Of a DNA stretch of 64,000 nucleotides, positions 55,437 to 64,000 are shown in pieces. The stretch's first letter is position 1. Each line of letters starts with the position of its first letter. The notes beneath the pieces are model-generated. The model saw only the letters and a program-made list of their open reading frames with translations. It made no database searches and was not told the origin of the DNA. This DNA is from Salinilacustrithrix flava (GTDB lineage: Bacteria > Actinomycetota > Acidimicrobiia > Acidimicrobiales > Salinilacustritrichaceae). The DNA is taken from NCBI RefSeq assembly GCF_041228405.1, contig NZ_CP133888.1, positions 3,162,001-3,226,000 of the forward strand. Direction: 5' to 3'. A program made the translations under genes and the position numbers.

Positions 55437-56515
55437 GGGGTACCTCCGAGGAGCGGTTCGAACGTGCGGGCGAGTCCGTCGCCGACGGTGCCGAGGGCGG
55501 GGCGGGGATCGAGGCCGGCGAATGCCTGGCCGAGGTCGGAGCGCACGGGCATCTCCTCGGCCTCGCCGGAGGCCCGGTCCACCCCGTCGGGGCCGACGAA
55601 GACGTCGACGGGACCGGCGGCCGCCGCCGGCGCCGGCGGCGGGGGTGATGGTTGTGGGCCGACGGGTGGCGGTGCCTCGCCGGTCGGGTCGACGCCGGCG
55701 ACCACGACCGGTTCCCCCGGATCGACCGGTACGGCGGCGGCCCGGACGTTGCTGGCCGCCGTCGTCTCGGGTGCCGTGGCGGTCACGGTGTCGGGTCCGG
55801 GTGACGGGGCCAGCACGAGCGCGGCGGTCACGGCGCCGGCGACCACCGGGGCGCCGATCGCGCCGACCTCGACCCAGCGCTCGGAGACCTTGGCCCGCAG
55901 CTCGCCGAGGCGGGTGGCGGCCAGCCCGAGGACGGGGAGGCCCCAGAGGCCCCGGGCATCCCCGGCGACGGTGGCGTACTCGCGCCGCAGCGCCTTGCGG
56001 GCCCGGTGGAGGAGGGCCTCGACCGTGGTGATCGGGACGTCGAGCTCGTGGCCGATCTCGGCGTAGCTCAGGCCCTGGGCCTCACGCAGGAGCAGGACCT
56101 CCCGGTGGCGGGGCCCGACCGCGGCCAGGGCGTCGCGGACGTGGCCGGCGTCGACGGCGGCGAAGAGGTGGTCCACGTCGGGCTCCACCGAGCCGAGGTC
56201 GGGTTGGTCGGTCAGCTCGACGCGGGCGAGCTTGCGGTGCCGATCGATGGTGAGGCGCTTCGCGATCACCGTCATCCACGGGTAGAAGCGGCGTTCGCCG
56301 GTGAGGCTGTCCATGGAGCGCAGCGCCTTGACGAAGGCCTCCTGGGCGATCTCCTCGGCCTCGTGGACGTCGCGGGTGTGGCGCTGGCAGAAGCGGTGGA
56401 GCCGATCGAAGTAGCGCCGGTAGAGCTCGTCGAACGCAGACGGATCGCCGTTCTGGTACCGCTCGACGAGGTCCCGGTCGCGGCCGAGGTCGACGTCGTC
56501 CGCTCGTAGCGCCAT
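55433..56515 (-). CDS. ECF sigma factor fused to a transmembrane helix and extracellular tail
   Basis: A 360-residue protein. Residues about 15-95 are sigma region 2 (FDELYRRYFDRLHRFCQRH, AEEIAQEAFVKAL, YPWMTVIAKRLTIDRHRK) and about 120-180 region 4 (VLLLREAQGLSYAEIGHELDVPITTVEALLHRARKAL). A hydrophobic helix at about 216-237 (GAIGAPVVAGAVTAALVLA) then leads to a 120-residue Pro/Ala/Val-rich tail predicted to be outside the cell. No separate anti-sigma gene is adjacent, so the fused segment may replace it. GGAGGG precedes ATG 56515; a longer frame to 56581 is less likely. Confidence 0.85.
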   Translation of the reverse strand: MALRADDVDLGRDRDLVERYQNGDPSAFDELYRRYFDRLHRFCQRHTRDVHEAEEIAQEAFVKALRSMDSLTGERRFYPWMTVIAKRLTIDRHRKLARVELTDQPDLGSVEPDVDHLFAAVDAGHVRDALAAVGPRHREVLLLREAQGLSYAEIGHELDVPITTVEALLHRARKALRREYATVAGDARGLWGLPVLGLAATRLGELRAKVSERWVEVGAIGAPVVAGAVTAALVLAPSPGPDTVTATAPETTAASNVRAAAVPVDPGEPVVVAGVDPTGEAPPPVGPQPSPPPPAPAAAAGPVDVFVGPDGVDRASGEAEEMPVRSDLGQAFAGLDPRPALGTVGDGLARTFEPLLGGTP

Positions 56516-56629
56516 GTTCCCTCCGAACCCCGAGCCTGGACCAGCTGTGCACGCGCGGGTCCGCTCGTCGACCCGCGGCACCTACTTCGACGTGCGGGCG
56601 GGGGTTCCCTCCCGGGCGGGTCCACCCCG

Positions 56630-56635
56630 TAGCGT
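56630..56635 (+). promoter_or_regulatory. -10 element of queA
   Basis: TAGCGT eight bases before GTG 56644. Confidence 0.5.
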
Positions 56636-56643
56636 CGCTCGAC

Positions 56644-57693
56644 GTGGAGACGGCGAGCTTCGACTACGACCTGCCGGACTCGGCGATCGCCCAGGCGCCC
56701 GTCGAGCCCCGCGACGCCGCCCTCATGCTGGTCGACCGCGGCGCAGGCGCCGCGCCCGAGCACCGCACGGTCGCCGACCTGCCCGGCCTGCTCGGTCCCG
56801 GTGACGTCGTCGTCGTGAACACCACCCGGGTGCTGCGGGCCCGGCTGCACCTCCGCAAGACCACCGGCGGCGCCGTGGAGGTCCTCCTCCTCGAACCGCT
56901 CGAGGGGGATCGGTGGGAGGCCCTGGTGCGCCCCGGTCGCCGGGTCCCGCCCGGCACGGTCCTCGCGCCCGTCGCCGACGACGGACCGTCCCTGCGGGTG
57001 GAGGTCGGCGAGATCCTCGACGAGGGACGCCGCGTCGTGTCGCTGGTCACCGACGATGTCGTCGGCGCGCTCGACGCCCACGGTGCCGTCCCGCTGCCGC
57101 CCTACATCACCGAGCCGCTCGGCGACCCCGACCGCTACCAGACCGTCTACGCCGACCAGCCGGGATCGGTCGCCGCCCCCACGGCCGGACTCCACCTCAC
57201 CGACCGGGTCCTGGACGGCATCCGGGCAGCCGGCGCCCAGGTGGTCGGCGTCGACCTGTGGGTCGGCCTGGGGACCTTCCGGCCCATCAGCGCCGAGCAG
57301 GTGGAGGACCACGAGATGCACACCGAGCGCTACCAGGTGCCCGAGGCCACCTGGGCCGCCTGCGAGCAGGCCGACCGGGTCGTCGCCATCGGCACGACCA
57401 CCGTCCGCGCCCTCGAGAGCGCGGCCGCCTCCGGATCGCTGTCCGGCCGGACCGACCTGTTCCTGCACCCCGGGAGCGAGGTCGCCGTGGTCGACGTGCT
57501 CCTCACCAACTACCACCTGCCCCGCTCCAGCCTGCTCGTGCTGGTGGAGGCCTTCGCCGGCCCGCACTGGCGGGACCTGTACGCCACCGCGCTCGCCGAG
57601 GGCTACCGGTTCCTGAGCTTCGGGGACTGCATGCTCCTCGGTCGCGACGGCGCCGGCGTCGAGGACCGGACGGACCGGGAGGTGACGGCATGA
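56644..57693 (+). CDS. queA: S-adenosylmethionine:tRNA ribosyltransferase-isomerase
   Basis: A 349-residue enzyme. FDYDLPDSAIAQAPVEPRDAA opens the protein, VVVNTTRVLRARL and the segment GSVAAPTAGLHLT (catalytic/SAM region), TFRPISAEQVEDHEMHTERY, and VLLTNYHLPRSSLLVLVEAFAG are QueA hallmarks. It moves the ribosyl part of SAM onto preQ1 in tRNA to make epoxyqueuosine. It is coupled to tgt by an ATGA overlap. Queuosine genes are uncommon in Actinobacteria, so this is a useful lineage marker. Confidence 0.95.
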   Translation: METASFDYDLPDSAIAQAPVEPRDAALMLVDRGAGAAPEHRTVADLPGLLGPGDVVVVNTTRVLRARLHLRKTTGGAVEVLLLEPLEGDRWEALVRPGRRVPPGTVLAPVADDGPSLRVEVGEILDEGRRVVSLVTDDVVGALDAHGAVPLPPYITEPLGDPDRYQTVYADQPGSVAAPTAGLHLTDRVLDGIRAAGAQVVGVDLWVGLGTFRPISAEQVEDHEMHTERYQVPEATWAACEQADRVVAIGTTTVRALESAAASGSLSGRTDLFLHPGSEVAVVDVLLTNYHLPRSSLLVLVEAFAGPHWRDLYATALAEGYRFLSFGDCMLLGRDGAGVEDRTDREVTA

Positions 57694-58793
57694 CCCTGTC
57701 CGTCGAGGTCGAGGCCACCGCCGGAGCGGCGCGGGCCACCACCATCACCACCGCCCGGGGAACGGTCACCACGCCCTGCTTCATGCCGGTGGGCACCCGC
57801 GGGGTGGTGCGGGCCGTCGAGACGGCAGATCTCGAGGCGCTCGGCGCCCAGATCGTCCTCGGCAACACCTACCACCTGCTCTTCCGCCCCGGCCCCGATG
57901 TCGTCGAGCAGCTCGGCGGCATCCACGGCTTCAGCGACTGGGGCGGTCACGTGCTCACCGACAGCGGGGGCTACCAGGTCTTCTCCCTGTCCCCGAAGGT
58001 CGACGACGACGGCGTCACGTTCCGCTCCACCTACGACGGCGACGAGTACCGATTGACACCTGAAGGCGCCGTGGACGTGCAGCTCGCGCTCGGCGCCGAC
58101 ATCCAGATGGTGCTGGACGAGTGCGCGCCGCTGCCCAGCCCGCCCGAGGTCATCCGGCGGGCCCTCGACCGCACCGCCGACTGGGCCTCCCGGGCCCGCC
58201 GCGCCTTCCTCGCCCACGACCTGCCGGCGCGGAACCAGTTCGGCATCGTCCAGGGCGGGGTCGATGCCGAGATGCGGATCGAGAGCGCCCAGCGGACCGT
58301 GGACATCGGCTTCGACGGCTACGCGATCGGCGGGCTGTCGGTGGGGGAGTCGCGGGACGAGATGCTGCCGGCCCTCGCCGCCGCGATCGCCGAGCTGCCG
58401 GCCGACGCGCCCCGCTACCTCATGGGGCTCGGGGACCCGGTCGGGATCGTGGAGTCCATCGCCCTCGGCGTCGACCTGTTCGACTGCGTGCTGCCCACCC
58501 GCTTCGGCCGCCACGGCACCCTGCTGACCTCCGAGGGTCGCCTCAACCTCAAGAACAACCGGTTCGCCACCGACGCCGGGCCGCTCGACCCGGACTGCGA
58601 CTGCCGGGTCTGCCAGCGATACTCGCGCGCGTACCTGCGCCACCTGTTCAACGTGCACGAGCCCACCGGCCCCCGGCTCACCACGCTCCACAACCTGGCG
58701 TGGACGCTGCGCCTCACCGACCGTGCCCGAGCCGCCGTGCTGGACGGGACCCTCGACGACCTCCGGGCCGAGGTCTCCGGGGTCTACGAGTAG
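57690..58793 (+). CDS. tgt: Queuine/preQ1 tRNA-guanine transglycosylase
   Basis: A 367-residue enzyme. VLTDSGGYQVFSL holds the substrate-binding aspartate, FGIVQGGVD and YAIGGLSVGE the base-binding loops, and LFDCVLPTRFGRHG the nucleophilic aspartate. The zinc site C-x-C-x2-C...H is in CDCRVCQRYSRAYLRHLF and the histidine of TTLHN. It replaces guanine 34 with preQ1 in tRNAs for Asn, Asp, His and Tyr, upstream of QueA in the pathway. Confidence 0.96.
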   Translation: MTLSVEVEATAGAARATTITTARGTVTTPCFMPVGTRGVVRAVETADLEALGAQIVLGNTYHLLFRPGPDVVEQLGGIHGFSDWGGHVLTDSGGYQVFSLSPKVDDDGVTFRSTYDGDEYRLTPEGAVDVQLALGADIQMVLDECAPLPSPPEVIRRALDRTADWASRARRAFLAHDLPARNQFGIVQGGVDAEMRIESAQRTVDIGFDGYAIGGLSVGESRDEMLPALAAAIAELPADAPRYLMGLGDPVGIVESIALGVDLFDCVLPTRFGRHGTLLTSEGRLNLKNNRFATDAGPLDPDCDCRVCQRYSRAYLRHLFNVHEPTGPRLTTLHNLAWTLRLTDRARAAVLDGTLDDLRAEVSGVYE

Positions 58794-58848
58794 CCCGCAC
58801 CCCGCAACTAGCATCGTCCGGTCCGTCCCCGATCCCCGGTGGTACCTG

Positions 58849-59133
58849 GTGGAGCTGCTCGTCCCGATCGCGATCCTCGGCGTCATGTGGGCCGTGCTGA
58901 TCCTCCCGCAGCAGCGCCGGGTCAAGGCGCACAAGGCCTACGTGGAGTCGCTCCAGGTCGGTGACGAGGTCGTCACCACCTCGGGCCTGTTCGGCACCGT
59001 GACCTCCCTGGACGAGGACCGCGCCCGCCTCCGCATCGCGCCGGACGTCGAGATCACCATGGCTCGCATGGCCGTCGCCCGGCCCCAGTCCGCGGTCGTG
59101 CCGGCCGACCCCACCCCCGAAGACCCCGAGTAG
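58849..59133 (+). CDS. yajC: Sec translocase accessory subunit YajC
   Basis: A 94-residue protein with one N-terminal helix (LLVPIAILGVMWAVLILP) followed by the YajC core QQRRVKAHKAYVESLQVGDEVVTTSGLFGTVTSL. It associates with SecDF and the SecYEG channel. GTG 58849 gives the usual short cytoplasm-free N-terminus. A TAGCAT hexamer at 58809-58814 could be its promoter with a leader of about 27 bases; it may also be read through from tgt. SecD follows eight bases after. Confidence 0.88.
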   Translation: MELLVPIAILGVMWAVLILPQQRRVKAHKAYVESLQVGDEVVTTSGLFGTVTSLDEDRARLRIAPDVEITMARMAVARPQSAVVPADPTPEDPE

Positions 59134-59141
59134 CTCCCCCC

Positions 59142-60596
59142 ATGCGCCGCAACGGCCTCGTCTCCCTCATCTTCATCGTGGTGCTCGCCCTCGGCGGCCT
59201 CGTCTGGACCTTCGTCGCCGACAACGAGCCCCTGCTGGGGCTCGACCTCCAGGGCGGCGTGTCGGTCGTGCTCGAGCCGACGGAGGACGTCGACGACGAT
59301 GCGATCTCCCAGGCCATCTCGATCATCCGCCAGCGCGTGGACGGCATCGGCGTCGCCGAGCCCGAGATCACCCGCCAGGACGACGCCATCGTCGTCCAGC
59401 TCCCCGGCATCGCCGACCGCGAGCAGGCCCTCGAGCTGGTCGGCCAGACGGCGGAGCTGCGGTTCCGTCCGGTCCTCCAGCTCCTGCCCGCCGGCCTCGA
59501 CGGGATCGAGACCCCGACCGAGTCGGAAGGCGAGGACGCGCCCGAGGGCCTCGACGAGCTCCAGCTGACGCCCGCCGAGGACGACGTCGTCGAGGAACCG
59601 GTCACCCTGGCCCAGTACGACGACGACGACACGGAGATCGGCCGGTACCGCCTCGGTCCGGCCGAGGCCACCGGCGAGATCCTCAGCGGGGCCAGCGCCC
59701 AGCTGCAGGGCGTGGGCCAGTGGGCGGTCGCCGTGGAGGTCCGCGGCGACAGCATCGACGAGTTCAACGCCATCGCCGCCGAGTGCTTCAACGGCGCCCC
59801 GTCCTGCCCGACCCGCCAGCTCGCCATCGTCCTCGACGGCCGGGTCGTGTCCGCTCCGTCCATCAACGCACCGGCGTTCAACGCGGACGAGATCTCGATC
59901 AGCGGCGACTTCACCGAGGGCGAGGCCAAGGACCTGGCCCTGGTGCTGCGCTACGGCTCGCTGCCGGTGGAGCTCGAGGCCCAGCAGACCCAGTCCATCT
60001 CGGCCTCCATCGGCCAGGACGCCCTCGACGCCGGTGTCACCGCCGGCATCATCGGCCTCGCCATCGTCACCATCTACATGCTCGTCTACTACCGCCTGCT
60101 CGGCCTGGTCGCCATGCTGTCGCTGTCGGTCTCGGCGGCGCTGCTGTGGACGATGATCGCCTGGCTCGGCACCAACCAGGGCCTGGCCCTGACCCTCGCC
60201 GGGGTCACCGGCATCATCTTGTCGATCGGCGTGGCGGTGGACTCCAACGTGGTGTTCTACGAGCACCTCAAGGAGGAGGTCGCGGGCGGCCGGTCGCTGC
60301 GAGCTGCCGTCGACGGCTCCTTCGCCACCGCCTTCTCCACCATCGTGAAGGCCGACGTCGCCTCCCTCATCGGCGCCGCGATCCTGTACTGGCTCACCGT
60401 CGGCCCCGTGCGCGGCTTCGCCCTCTTCCTCGGGCTCTCGACGCTGCTCGACCTGATCGCCTCGTACTTCTTCATGCGGCCCCTCACCGTGCTGCTGGTG
60501 AAGTCCAAGCGGCTGCAGCACCGTCCCCGCCTCTTCGGGATGCCCACGCCCAAGGTCGACCGGGGTCTCGCCATCGACGAAGGAGCGCCGGCATGA
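59142..60596 (+). CDS. secD: Protein translocase subunit SecD
   Basis: A 484-residue membrane protein. After the first helix comes LLGLDLQGGVSVVLEPTEDV (the D-x-x-GG motif of domain P1), a large periplasm-facing region to about 290 with an acidic insert near 125-165, and five helices including GVTGIILSIGVAVDSNVVFYEHLKEE with the charged residues used in proton-driven translocation. It pairs with SecF to pull exported proteins across the membrane. Coupled to secF through ATGA. Confidence 0.95.
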   Translation: MRRNGLVSLIFIVVLALGGLVWTFVADNEPLLGLDLQGGVSVVLEPTEDVDDDAISQAISIIRQRVDGIGVAEPEITRQDDAIVVQLPGIADREQALELVGQTAELRFRPVLQLLPAGLDGIETPTESEGEDAPEGLDELQLTPAEDDVVEEPVTLAQYDDDDTEIGRYRLGPAEATGEILSGASAQLQGVGQWAVAVEVRGDSIDEFNAIAAECFNGAPSCPTRQLAIVLDGRVVSAPSINAPAFNADEISISGDFTEGEAKDLALVLRYGSLPVELEAQQTQSISASIGQDALDAGVTAGIIGLAIVTIYMLVYYRLLGLVAMLSLSVSAALLWTMIAWLGTNQGLALTLAGVTGIILSIGVAVDSNVVFYEHLKEEVAGGRSLRAAVDGSFATAFSTIVKADVASLIGAAILYWLTVGPVRGFALFLGLSTLLDLIASYFFMRPLTVLLVKSKRLQHRPRLFGMPTPKVDRGLAIDEGAPA

Positions 60597-61678
60597 GCGT
60601 CCGCGCCAAGCTCGCCAGCTTCGACAACGACATCGACTTCCGGCGGCTGTGGCGGATCGGTGCGATCGTCTCCGTCGTGCTGCTGCTGCTCAGCGGCGGC
60701 GCCCTGGTCTTCCGCGGCCTGAACCTCGGCATCGACTTCGAGGGCGGCACCGCGTGGGAGGTCGACGCGCCGGACGCATCCGTGTCCGAGGCGCGCGACG
60801 TGCTGACGCCCCTCGGCTTCGGCAACGCCAAGATCCAGTTCGTCGGCACCGACAACCTGCGGGTGCAGGCCGAACCGGGCGGCGAGGACGCCCTGTCCGA
60901 GGTGACCACGGCCCTGGCCGAGCTGGCCGGCGTCGATCGGACCGAGGTGGCCATCTCCACGGTCGGGCCGACCTGGGGGGACGAGATCCTCTCCAAGGCC
61001 CAGCGGGCCCTCGTGGTCTTCCTCGTGATCATCGCCGCCTACATGGCGATCCGGCTGGAGTGGAAGATGGCCGTCGGCGCGCTCGCCGCCCTCGTCCACG
61101 ACATCCTCGTCACCGTCGGCTTCTACGCGCTGTTCCAGCTCGAGGTCACGCCAGCGACGGTGATCGCCTTCCTCACGATCATGGGCTACTCGCTCTACGA
61201 CACCATCGTCGTGTTCGACAAGGCCCAGGCGAACGCCGAGCGGCCGGCGCTCGCGCAGAAGATGAGCTACACGGACCTGATGAGCCTGTCGCTCAACCAG
61301 GTGCTGATGCGCTCGCTCAACACGACGATCACGTCGCTGCTGCCGGTGCTGTCGATGCTGCTCGTGGGTTCGTTCCTGCTCGGCGCCGTGACGTTGCAGG
61401 AGTTCGCCTTCGCCCTCGCCGTCGGCCTCGCCATCGGTGCCTACTCCTCGGTCTTCGTGGCCACGCCGATCGTGGCCTGGCTCAAGGAGCGCGAGCCCTA
61501 CCAGCAGAACCTGCGCCAGCGCCTGGACGCCCAGGGCGGCCGGCGCAAGGCCGAGCCGGTCACCGCCGGGGCCGGCGCCACGGCCACGGCCCCCGACCCG
61601 GGCCGGACCGCGGCTGCGCCCCAGCTGTCGGGCCGGACCATCCCACCCCGCCCCCGAAAGAAGGGCAAGCGCCGCTGA
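60593..61678 (+). CDS. secF: Protein translocase subunit SecF
   Basis: A 361-residue protein with six helices. GLNLGIDFEGGTAWEVD is the SecF extracytoplasmic motif and FLTIMGYSLYDTIVVFDKAQ the helix-4 signature with the essential aspartate. A basic, Ala/Pro-rich cytoplasmic tail (about 310-361, ending RPRKKGKRR) extends past the last helix. Forms a complex with SecD. The stop overlaps the start of the RDD gene. Confidence 0.95.
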   Translation: MSVRAKLASFDNDIDFRRLWRIGAIVSVVLLLLSGGALVFRGLNLGIDFEGGTAWEVDAPDASVSEARDVLTPLGFGNAKIQFVGTDNLRVQAEPGGEDALSEVTTALAELAGVDRTEVAISTVGPTWGDEILSKAQRALVVFLVIIAAYMAIRLEWKMAVGALAALVHDILVTVGFYALFQLEVTPATVIAFLTIMGYSLYDTIVVFDKAQANAERPALAQKMSYTDLMSLSLNQVLMRSLNTTITSLLPVLSMLLVGSFLLGAVTLQEFAFALAVGLAIGAYSSVFVATPIVAWLKEREPYQQNLRQRLDAQGGRRKAEPVTAGAGATATAPDPGRTAAAPQLSGRTIPPRPRKKGKRR

Positions 61679-62217
61679 TGTCCGACCTCCCGCCGCCGCC
61701 ACCCCCGCCACCTCCGCCCTCCGAGCCGCCTCCGGGATCGTTCCCGGGGCCGTCGTCGGGTGGTCAGCTCACCCCGGTGGGGCCCTGGCCCCGCTTCGGC
61801 GCCCGGATCATCGACGGCCTCGTGCTGTTCATCCCCAACGCCATCATCGCCGCGGTGCTCACCGACGGCACCGCCACCAGCTTCGGGGGCGTGGGCACGG
61901 GCGAGGACTTCGCCTACCTGCTGGTCAGCACGCTCCTCGGCTTCGCCTACGCCGTCTTCCTCGAGGCATCCCGCGGCCAGACCGTGGGCAAGATGGCCCT
62001 CGGCTACAAGGTCATCGGCCCCGACGGGCGGGTCCCGAGCAACGAGGTCGCCATGCGTCGCAACGCCTGGCTGCTCCTCGGCCTCGTGCCCATCGTCGGC
62101 GGTGTGCTGTCCTTCGTCGCTGCGGTGGCGATCGGCGTGACCATCGCCAACGACCCGTTCAAGCGCGGCACGCACGACAACTTCGCCGGCGGGTCCGCCG
62201 TGGTTCGGGCTCGCTGA
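61678..62217 (+). CDS. RDD family membrane protein with proline-rich N-terminus
   Basis: A 179-residue protein. Residues 1-34 are dominated by a run of prolines (SDLPPPPPPPPPPSEPPPG) and are predicted cytoplasmic; three helices follow with the RDD signature GPWPRFGARIIDGLVLF (Arg-Asp) and GQTVGKMALGYKVIGPDG. RDD proteins are of varied and often unknown role, some linked to ion exchange. In mycobacteria this slot between secF and relA holds other genes. ATG 61678 overlaps the secF stop. Confidence 0.82.
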   Translation: MSDLPPPPPPPPPPSEPPPGSFPGPSSGGQLTPVGPWPRFGARIIDGLVLFIPNAIIAAVLTDGTATSFGGVGTGEDFAYLLVSTLLGFAYAVFLEASRGQTVGKMALGYKVIGPDGRVPSNEVAMRRNAWLLLGLVPIVGGVLSFVAAVAIGVTIANDPFKRGTHDNFAGGSAVVRAR

Positions 62218-62221
62218 CCCG

Positions 62222-62227
62222 TATCCT
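62222..62227 (+). promoter_or_regulatory. -10 element of rel
   Basis: TATCCT six bases before GTG 62234, just after the RDD stop codon. Confidence 0.6.
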
Positions 62228-62233
62228 GAGCGG

Positions 62234-64000
62234 GTGCCGTCCACGGTCGATCGGGTCCTGCCCTGGCGCCGGAGCAGTCCGCCCCCGGCGGAAGAGGTCG
62301 CGCCGCTCCTGACGGCGTTCCGGGCACGGCACGGCCGCACCGCCCGCACCGACCTCATCACCCGGGCGTACCTGTCGTCGTCGGCGGCCCACCACGGCCA
62401 GCTGCGCCAGACCGGCGAGGCCTACATCCACCACCCGATCGCGGTGGCCAAGATCGTGGCCGACCTCGGCCTCGACGACGTCACCATCGCGGCGGCGCTG
62501 CTCCACGACGCGGTCGAGGACACCGCCATGTCGCTGGCCGACGTCGAGGAGGAGTTCGGCGCCGAGGTGGCTGCCATCGTCGACGGCGTCACCAAGCTCG
62601 ACCGGATCCACTTCGACACCAAGGAGCAGCAGCAGGCCGCCACGGTGCGCAAGATGATCGTGGCCATGTCCAAGGACCTGCGGGTCCTGATCATCAAGCT
62701 CGCCGACCGCCTCCACAACATGCGGACCATCGCCGGCATGGCGCACTTCAAGCAGGAGCGCACCGCCCGCGAGACCCTCGACATCTACGCCCCCCTGGCC
62801 CACCGGCTCGGCATGCAGGAGGTGCGCCAGCAGCTCGAGGACCTCAGCTTCGCCGCCCTGCACCCGAAGCGCTTCGCCGAGATCGACCACATGGTCTCGA
62901 CCCGCACGCCCGAGCGCGACCTGTACCTGCACCAGGTGATCCACCAGGTCGAGGAGCGCCTCGAGGAGCTGCGGCTCACGGCCGAGGTCACCGGTCGGCC
63001 GAAGCACATGTGGAGCATCTACGAGAAGATGGTCGTCAAGGGGCGGGACTTCGACGACATCTTCGACCTGGTCGCCATCCGGGTCGTGGTGGACTCGGTG
63101 AAGGACTGCTACGCCGCCCTCGGCTCCATCCACGCCACGTGGAAGCCGGTGCCGGGGCGGTTCAAGGACTACATCGCGATGCCCAAGTTCAACCTGTACC
63201 AGTCGTTGCACACGACGGTGGTCGGACCGCAGGGCAAGCCGCTGGAGGTGCAGATCCGCACCCGGGAGATGCACGCCCGCGCCGAGCGGGGCGTGGCCGC
63301 CCACTGGCAGTACAAGTCGAGCACCGGGCCCCAGGAGCGCAGCCACGACGACGACCTGGCCTGGCTGTCGCGCATCGTGGACTGGCAGGAGGAGTCCACC
63401 GATCCCGACGAGTTCATGAAGAACCTGAAGGTGGACCTCGAACAGGACGAGGTCTTCGCCTTCACCCCGAAGGGTCGGGTCATCACGCTGCCGAAGGGCG
63501 CCACGCCGATCGACTTCGCCTACACGGTCCACACCGAGGTCGGGCACACCTGCATCGGCGCCAAGGTGAACGGCCGCCTCGTCCCGCTCCACAGCGAGCT
63601 GAGCTCGGGCGACACGGTCGAGGTCGTCACCTCCAAGGTCGAGGGCGCCGGGCCGTCGCGCGACTGGCTGCAGGTGGTGGTCAGCCCCCGGGCCCGCAAC
63701 AAGATCCGCCAGTGGTTCTCACGCGAGCGGCGCGAGGACGCGATCGAGACCGGTCGGGAGGACCTGGTCAAGGCGCTGCGGCGGGAGAACGTGCCGATCA
63801 AGACCGAGCCGGTCACCGCTGCGCTCCAGGACATCGCCAACCAGGCCAACTACGCCGACCTGGACTCGCTGTACGCCGCCATCGGCGAGCACCACCTCTC
63901 GGCCAAGTCCGTGGCCGGCCGGGTCGTCAAGGCGCTCCAGGACACCGACGCCGTCGAGCCGGAGCAGCTGGCCACCAACCTGGTCCACGACCGTCGGAGC
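62234..64000 (+). CDS. rel: Bifunctional (p)ppGpp synthetase/hydrolase, 5' part (runs off the window)
   Basis: The first 589 codons of a long RelA/SpoT-type enzyme, open at the window end. The hydrolase domain has YIHHPIAVAKIVADLG and ALLHDAVEDT (HD pair); the synthetase domain has GRPKHMWSIYEKM and GRFKDYIAMPKFNLYQSLHT, where RFKD is the RxKD form of bifunctional enzymes rather than the ExDD of synthetase-only RelA; a TGS domain (VFAFTPKGRVITLPKGATP) follows. It sets the stringent-response alarmone level. The start and leaderless promoter are clear; the C-terminal regulatory ACT region lies outside. Confidence 0.95.
   Translation, partial: MPSTVDRVLPWRRSSPPPAEEVAPLLTAFRARHGRTARTDLITRAYLSSSAAHHGQLRQTGEAYIHHPIAVAKIVADLGLDDVTIAAALLHDAVEDTAMSLADVEEEFGAEVAAIVDGVTKLDRIHFDTKEQQQAATVRKMIVAMSKDLRVLIIKLADRLHNMRTIAGMAHFKQERTARETLDIYAPLAHRLGMQEVRQQLEDLSFAALHPKRFAEIDHMVSTRTPERDLYLHQVIHQVEERLEELRLTAEVTGRPKHMWSIYEKMVVKGRDFDDIFDLVAIRVVVDSVKDCYAALGSIHATWKPVPGRFKDYIAMPKFNLYQSLHTTVVGPQGKPLEVQIRTREMHARAERGVAAHWQYKSSTGPQERSHDDDLAWLSRIVDWQEESTDPDEFMKNLKVDLEQDEVFAFTPKGRVITLPKGATPIDFAYTVHTEVGHTCIGAKVNGRLVPLHSELSSGDTVEVVTSKVEGAGPSRDWLQVVVSPRARNKIRQWFSRERREDAIETGREDLVKALRRENVPIKTEPVTAALQDIANQANYADLDSLYAAIGEHHLSAKSVAGRVVKALQDTDAVEPEQLATNLVHDRRS

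Overview
This is a high-GC actinobacterial chromosome segment, packed almost end to end with genes. The combination of a CarD regulator, mycothiol synthesis (mshC), an F420:NADPH reductase, an InhA-type enoyl reductase and phosphatidylinositol mannoside enzymes (pgsA, a PatA-like acyltransferase, pimA) places it in Actinobacteria. The presence of queA and tgt, which mycobacteria and streptomycetes generally lack, together with many YczE, DUF554 and acyl-CoA dehydrogenase type genes, suggests a deep lineage such as Acidimicrobiia. That placement is inference; no rRNA is present. I see no transposase, integrase, prophage or CRISPR array.

Layout. 1-7 kb: the end of murF, a DUF554 membrane protein, an amidohydrolase, an MFS exporter, a LexA-controlled DNA polymerase IV, a 2-hydroxyacid dehydrogenase, a divergent coiled-coil/VOC pair and tRNA-Val(CAC). 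7-25 kb: a membrane protein with carD, a membrane-anchored protein with three neocarzinostatin-like domains, yceH, two acyl-CoA dehydrogenases, an SGNH lipoprotein, an orphan peptide-type binding lipoprotein divergent from a PfkB kinase, two M23 peptidases, an ABC ATPase divergent from a CorC pair, and an APH-like kinase. 25-31 kb: fabI (InhA type), fno, mshC, plsC, DoxX and a CorA-shaped unknown protein.

From 31 kb onward the order follows the mycobacterial thrS - Ap4A phosphorylase - pgsA1 - patA - pimA - pdxS - pdxT - yebC - ruvCAB - yajC - secDF - relA block. It is interrupted by a 7 kb insert (33.96-40.95 kb) carrying a glycine-betaine ABC importer, a CarH-like B12-binding protein divergent from a PAS/GAF/PP2C phosphatase, and a DinB-fold protein. 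A second insert (43.7-46.6 kb) carries an LPRTG wall-anchored protein and a dead M48 peptidase homologue. Others hold a bcp-like peroxiredoxin, an ABC-F protein, an ABC-2 exporter, a membrane-tethered ECF sigma factor, and queA-tgt. The window ends inside a bifunctional rel gene.

Regulation visible in sequence. About twenty genes show a TANNNT -10 hexamer ending 6-8 bases before the start codon, meaning transcription should begin at or within a base or two of the start codon (leaderless mRNAs). Perfect actinobacterial SOS boxes (GAAC-N4-GTTC) overlap the starts of dinB and ruvC. Two divergent gene pairs appear to share overlapping back-to-back -10 elements on a GTAC core. The pattern also suggests an AUC start for one CorC gene; pdxT appears to use a CUG start behind a Shine-Dalgarno-like GAGG.

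No intergenic stretch reaches 300 bases; the longest are 33960-34208 and 45555-45771, described below.
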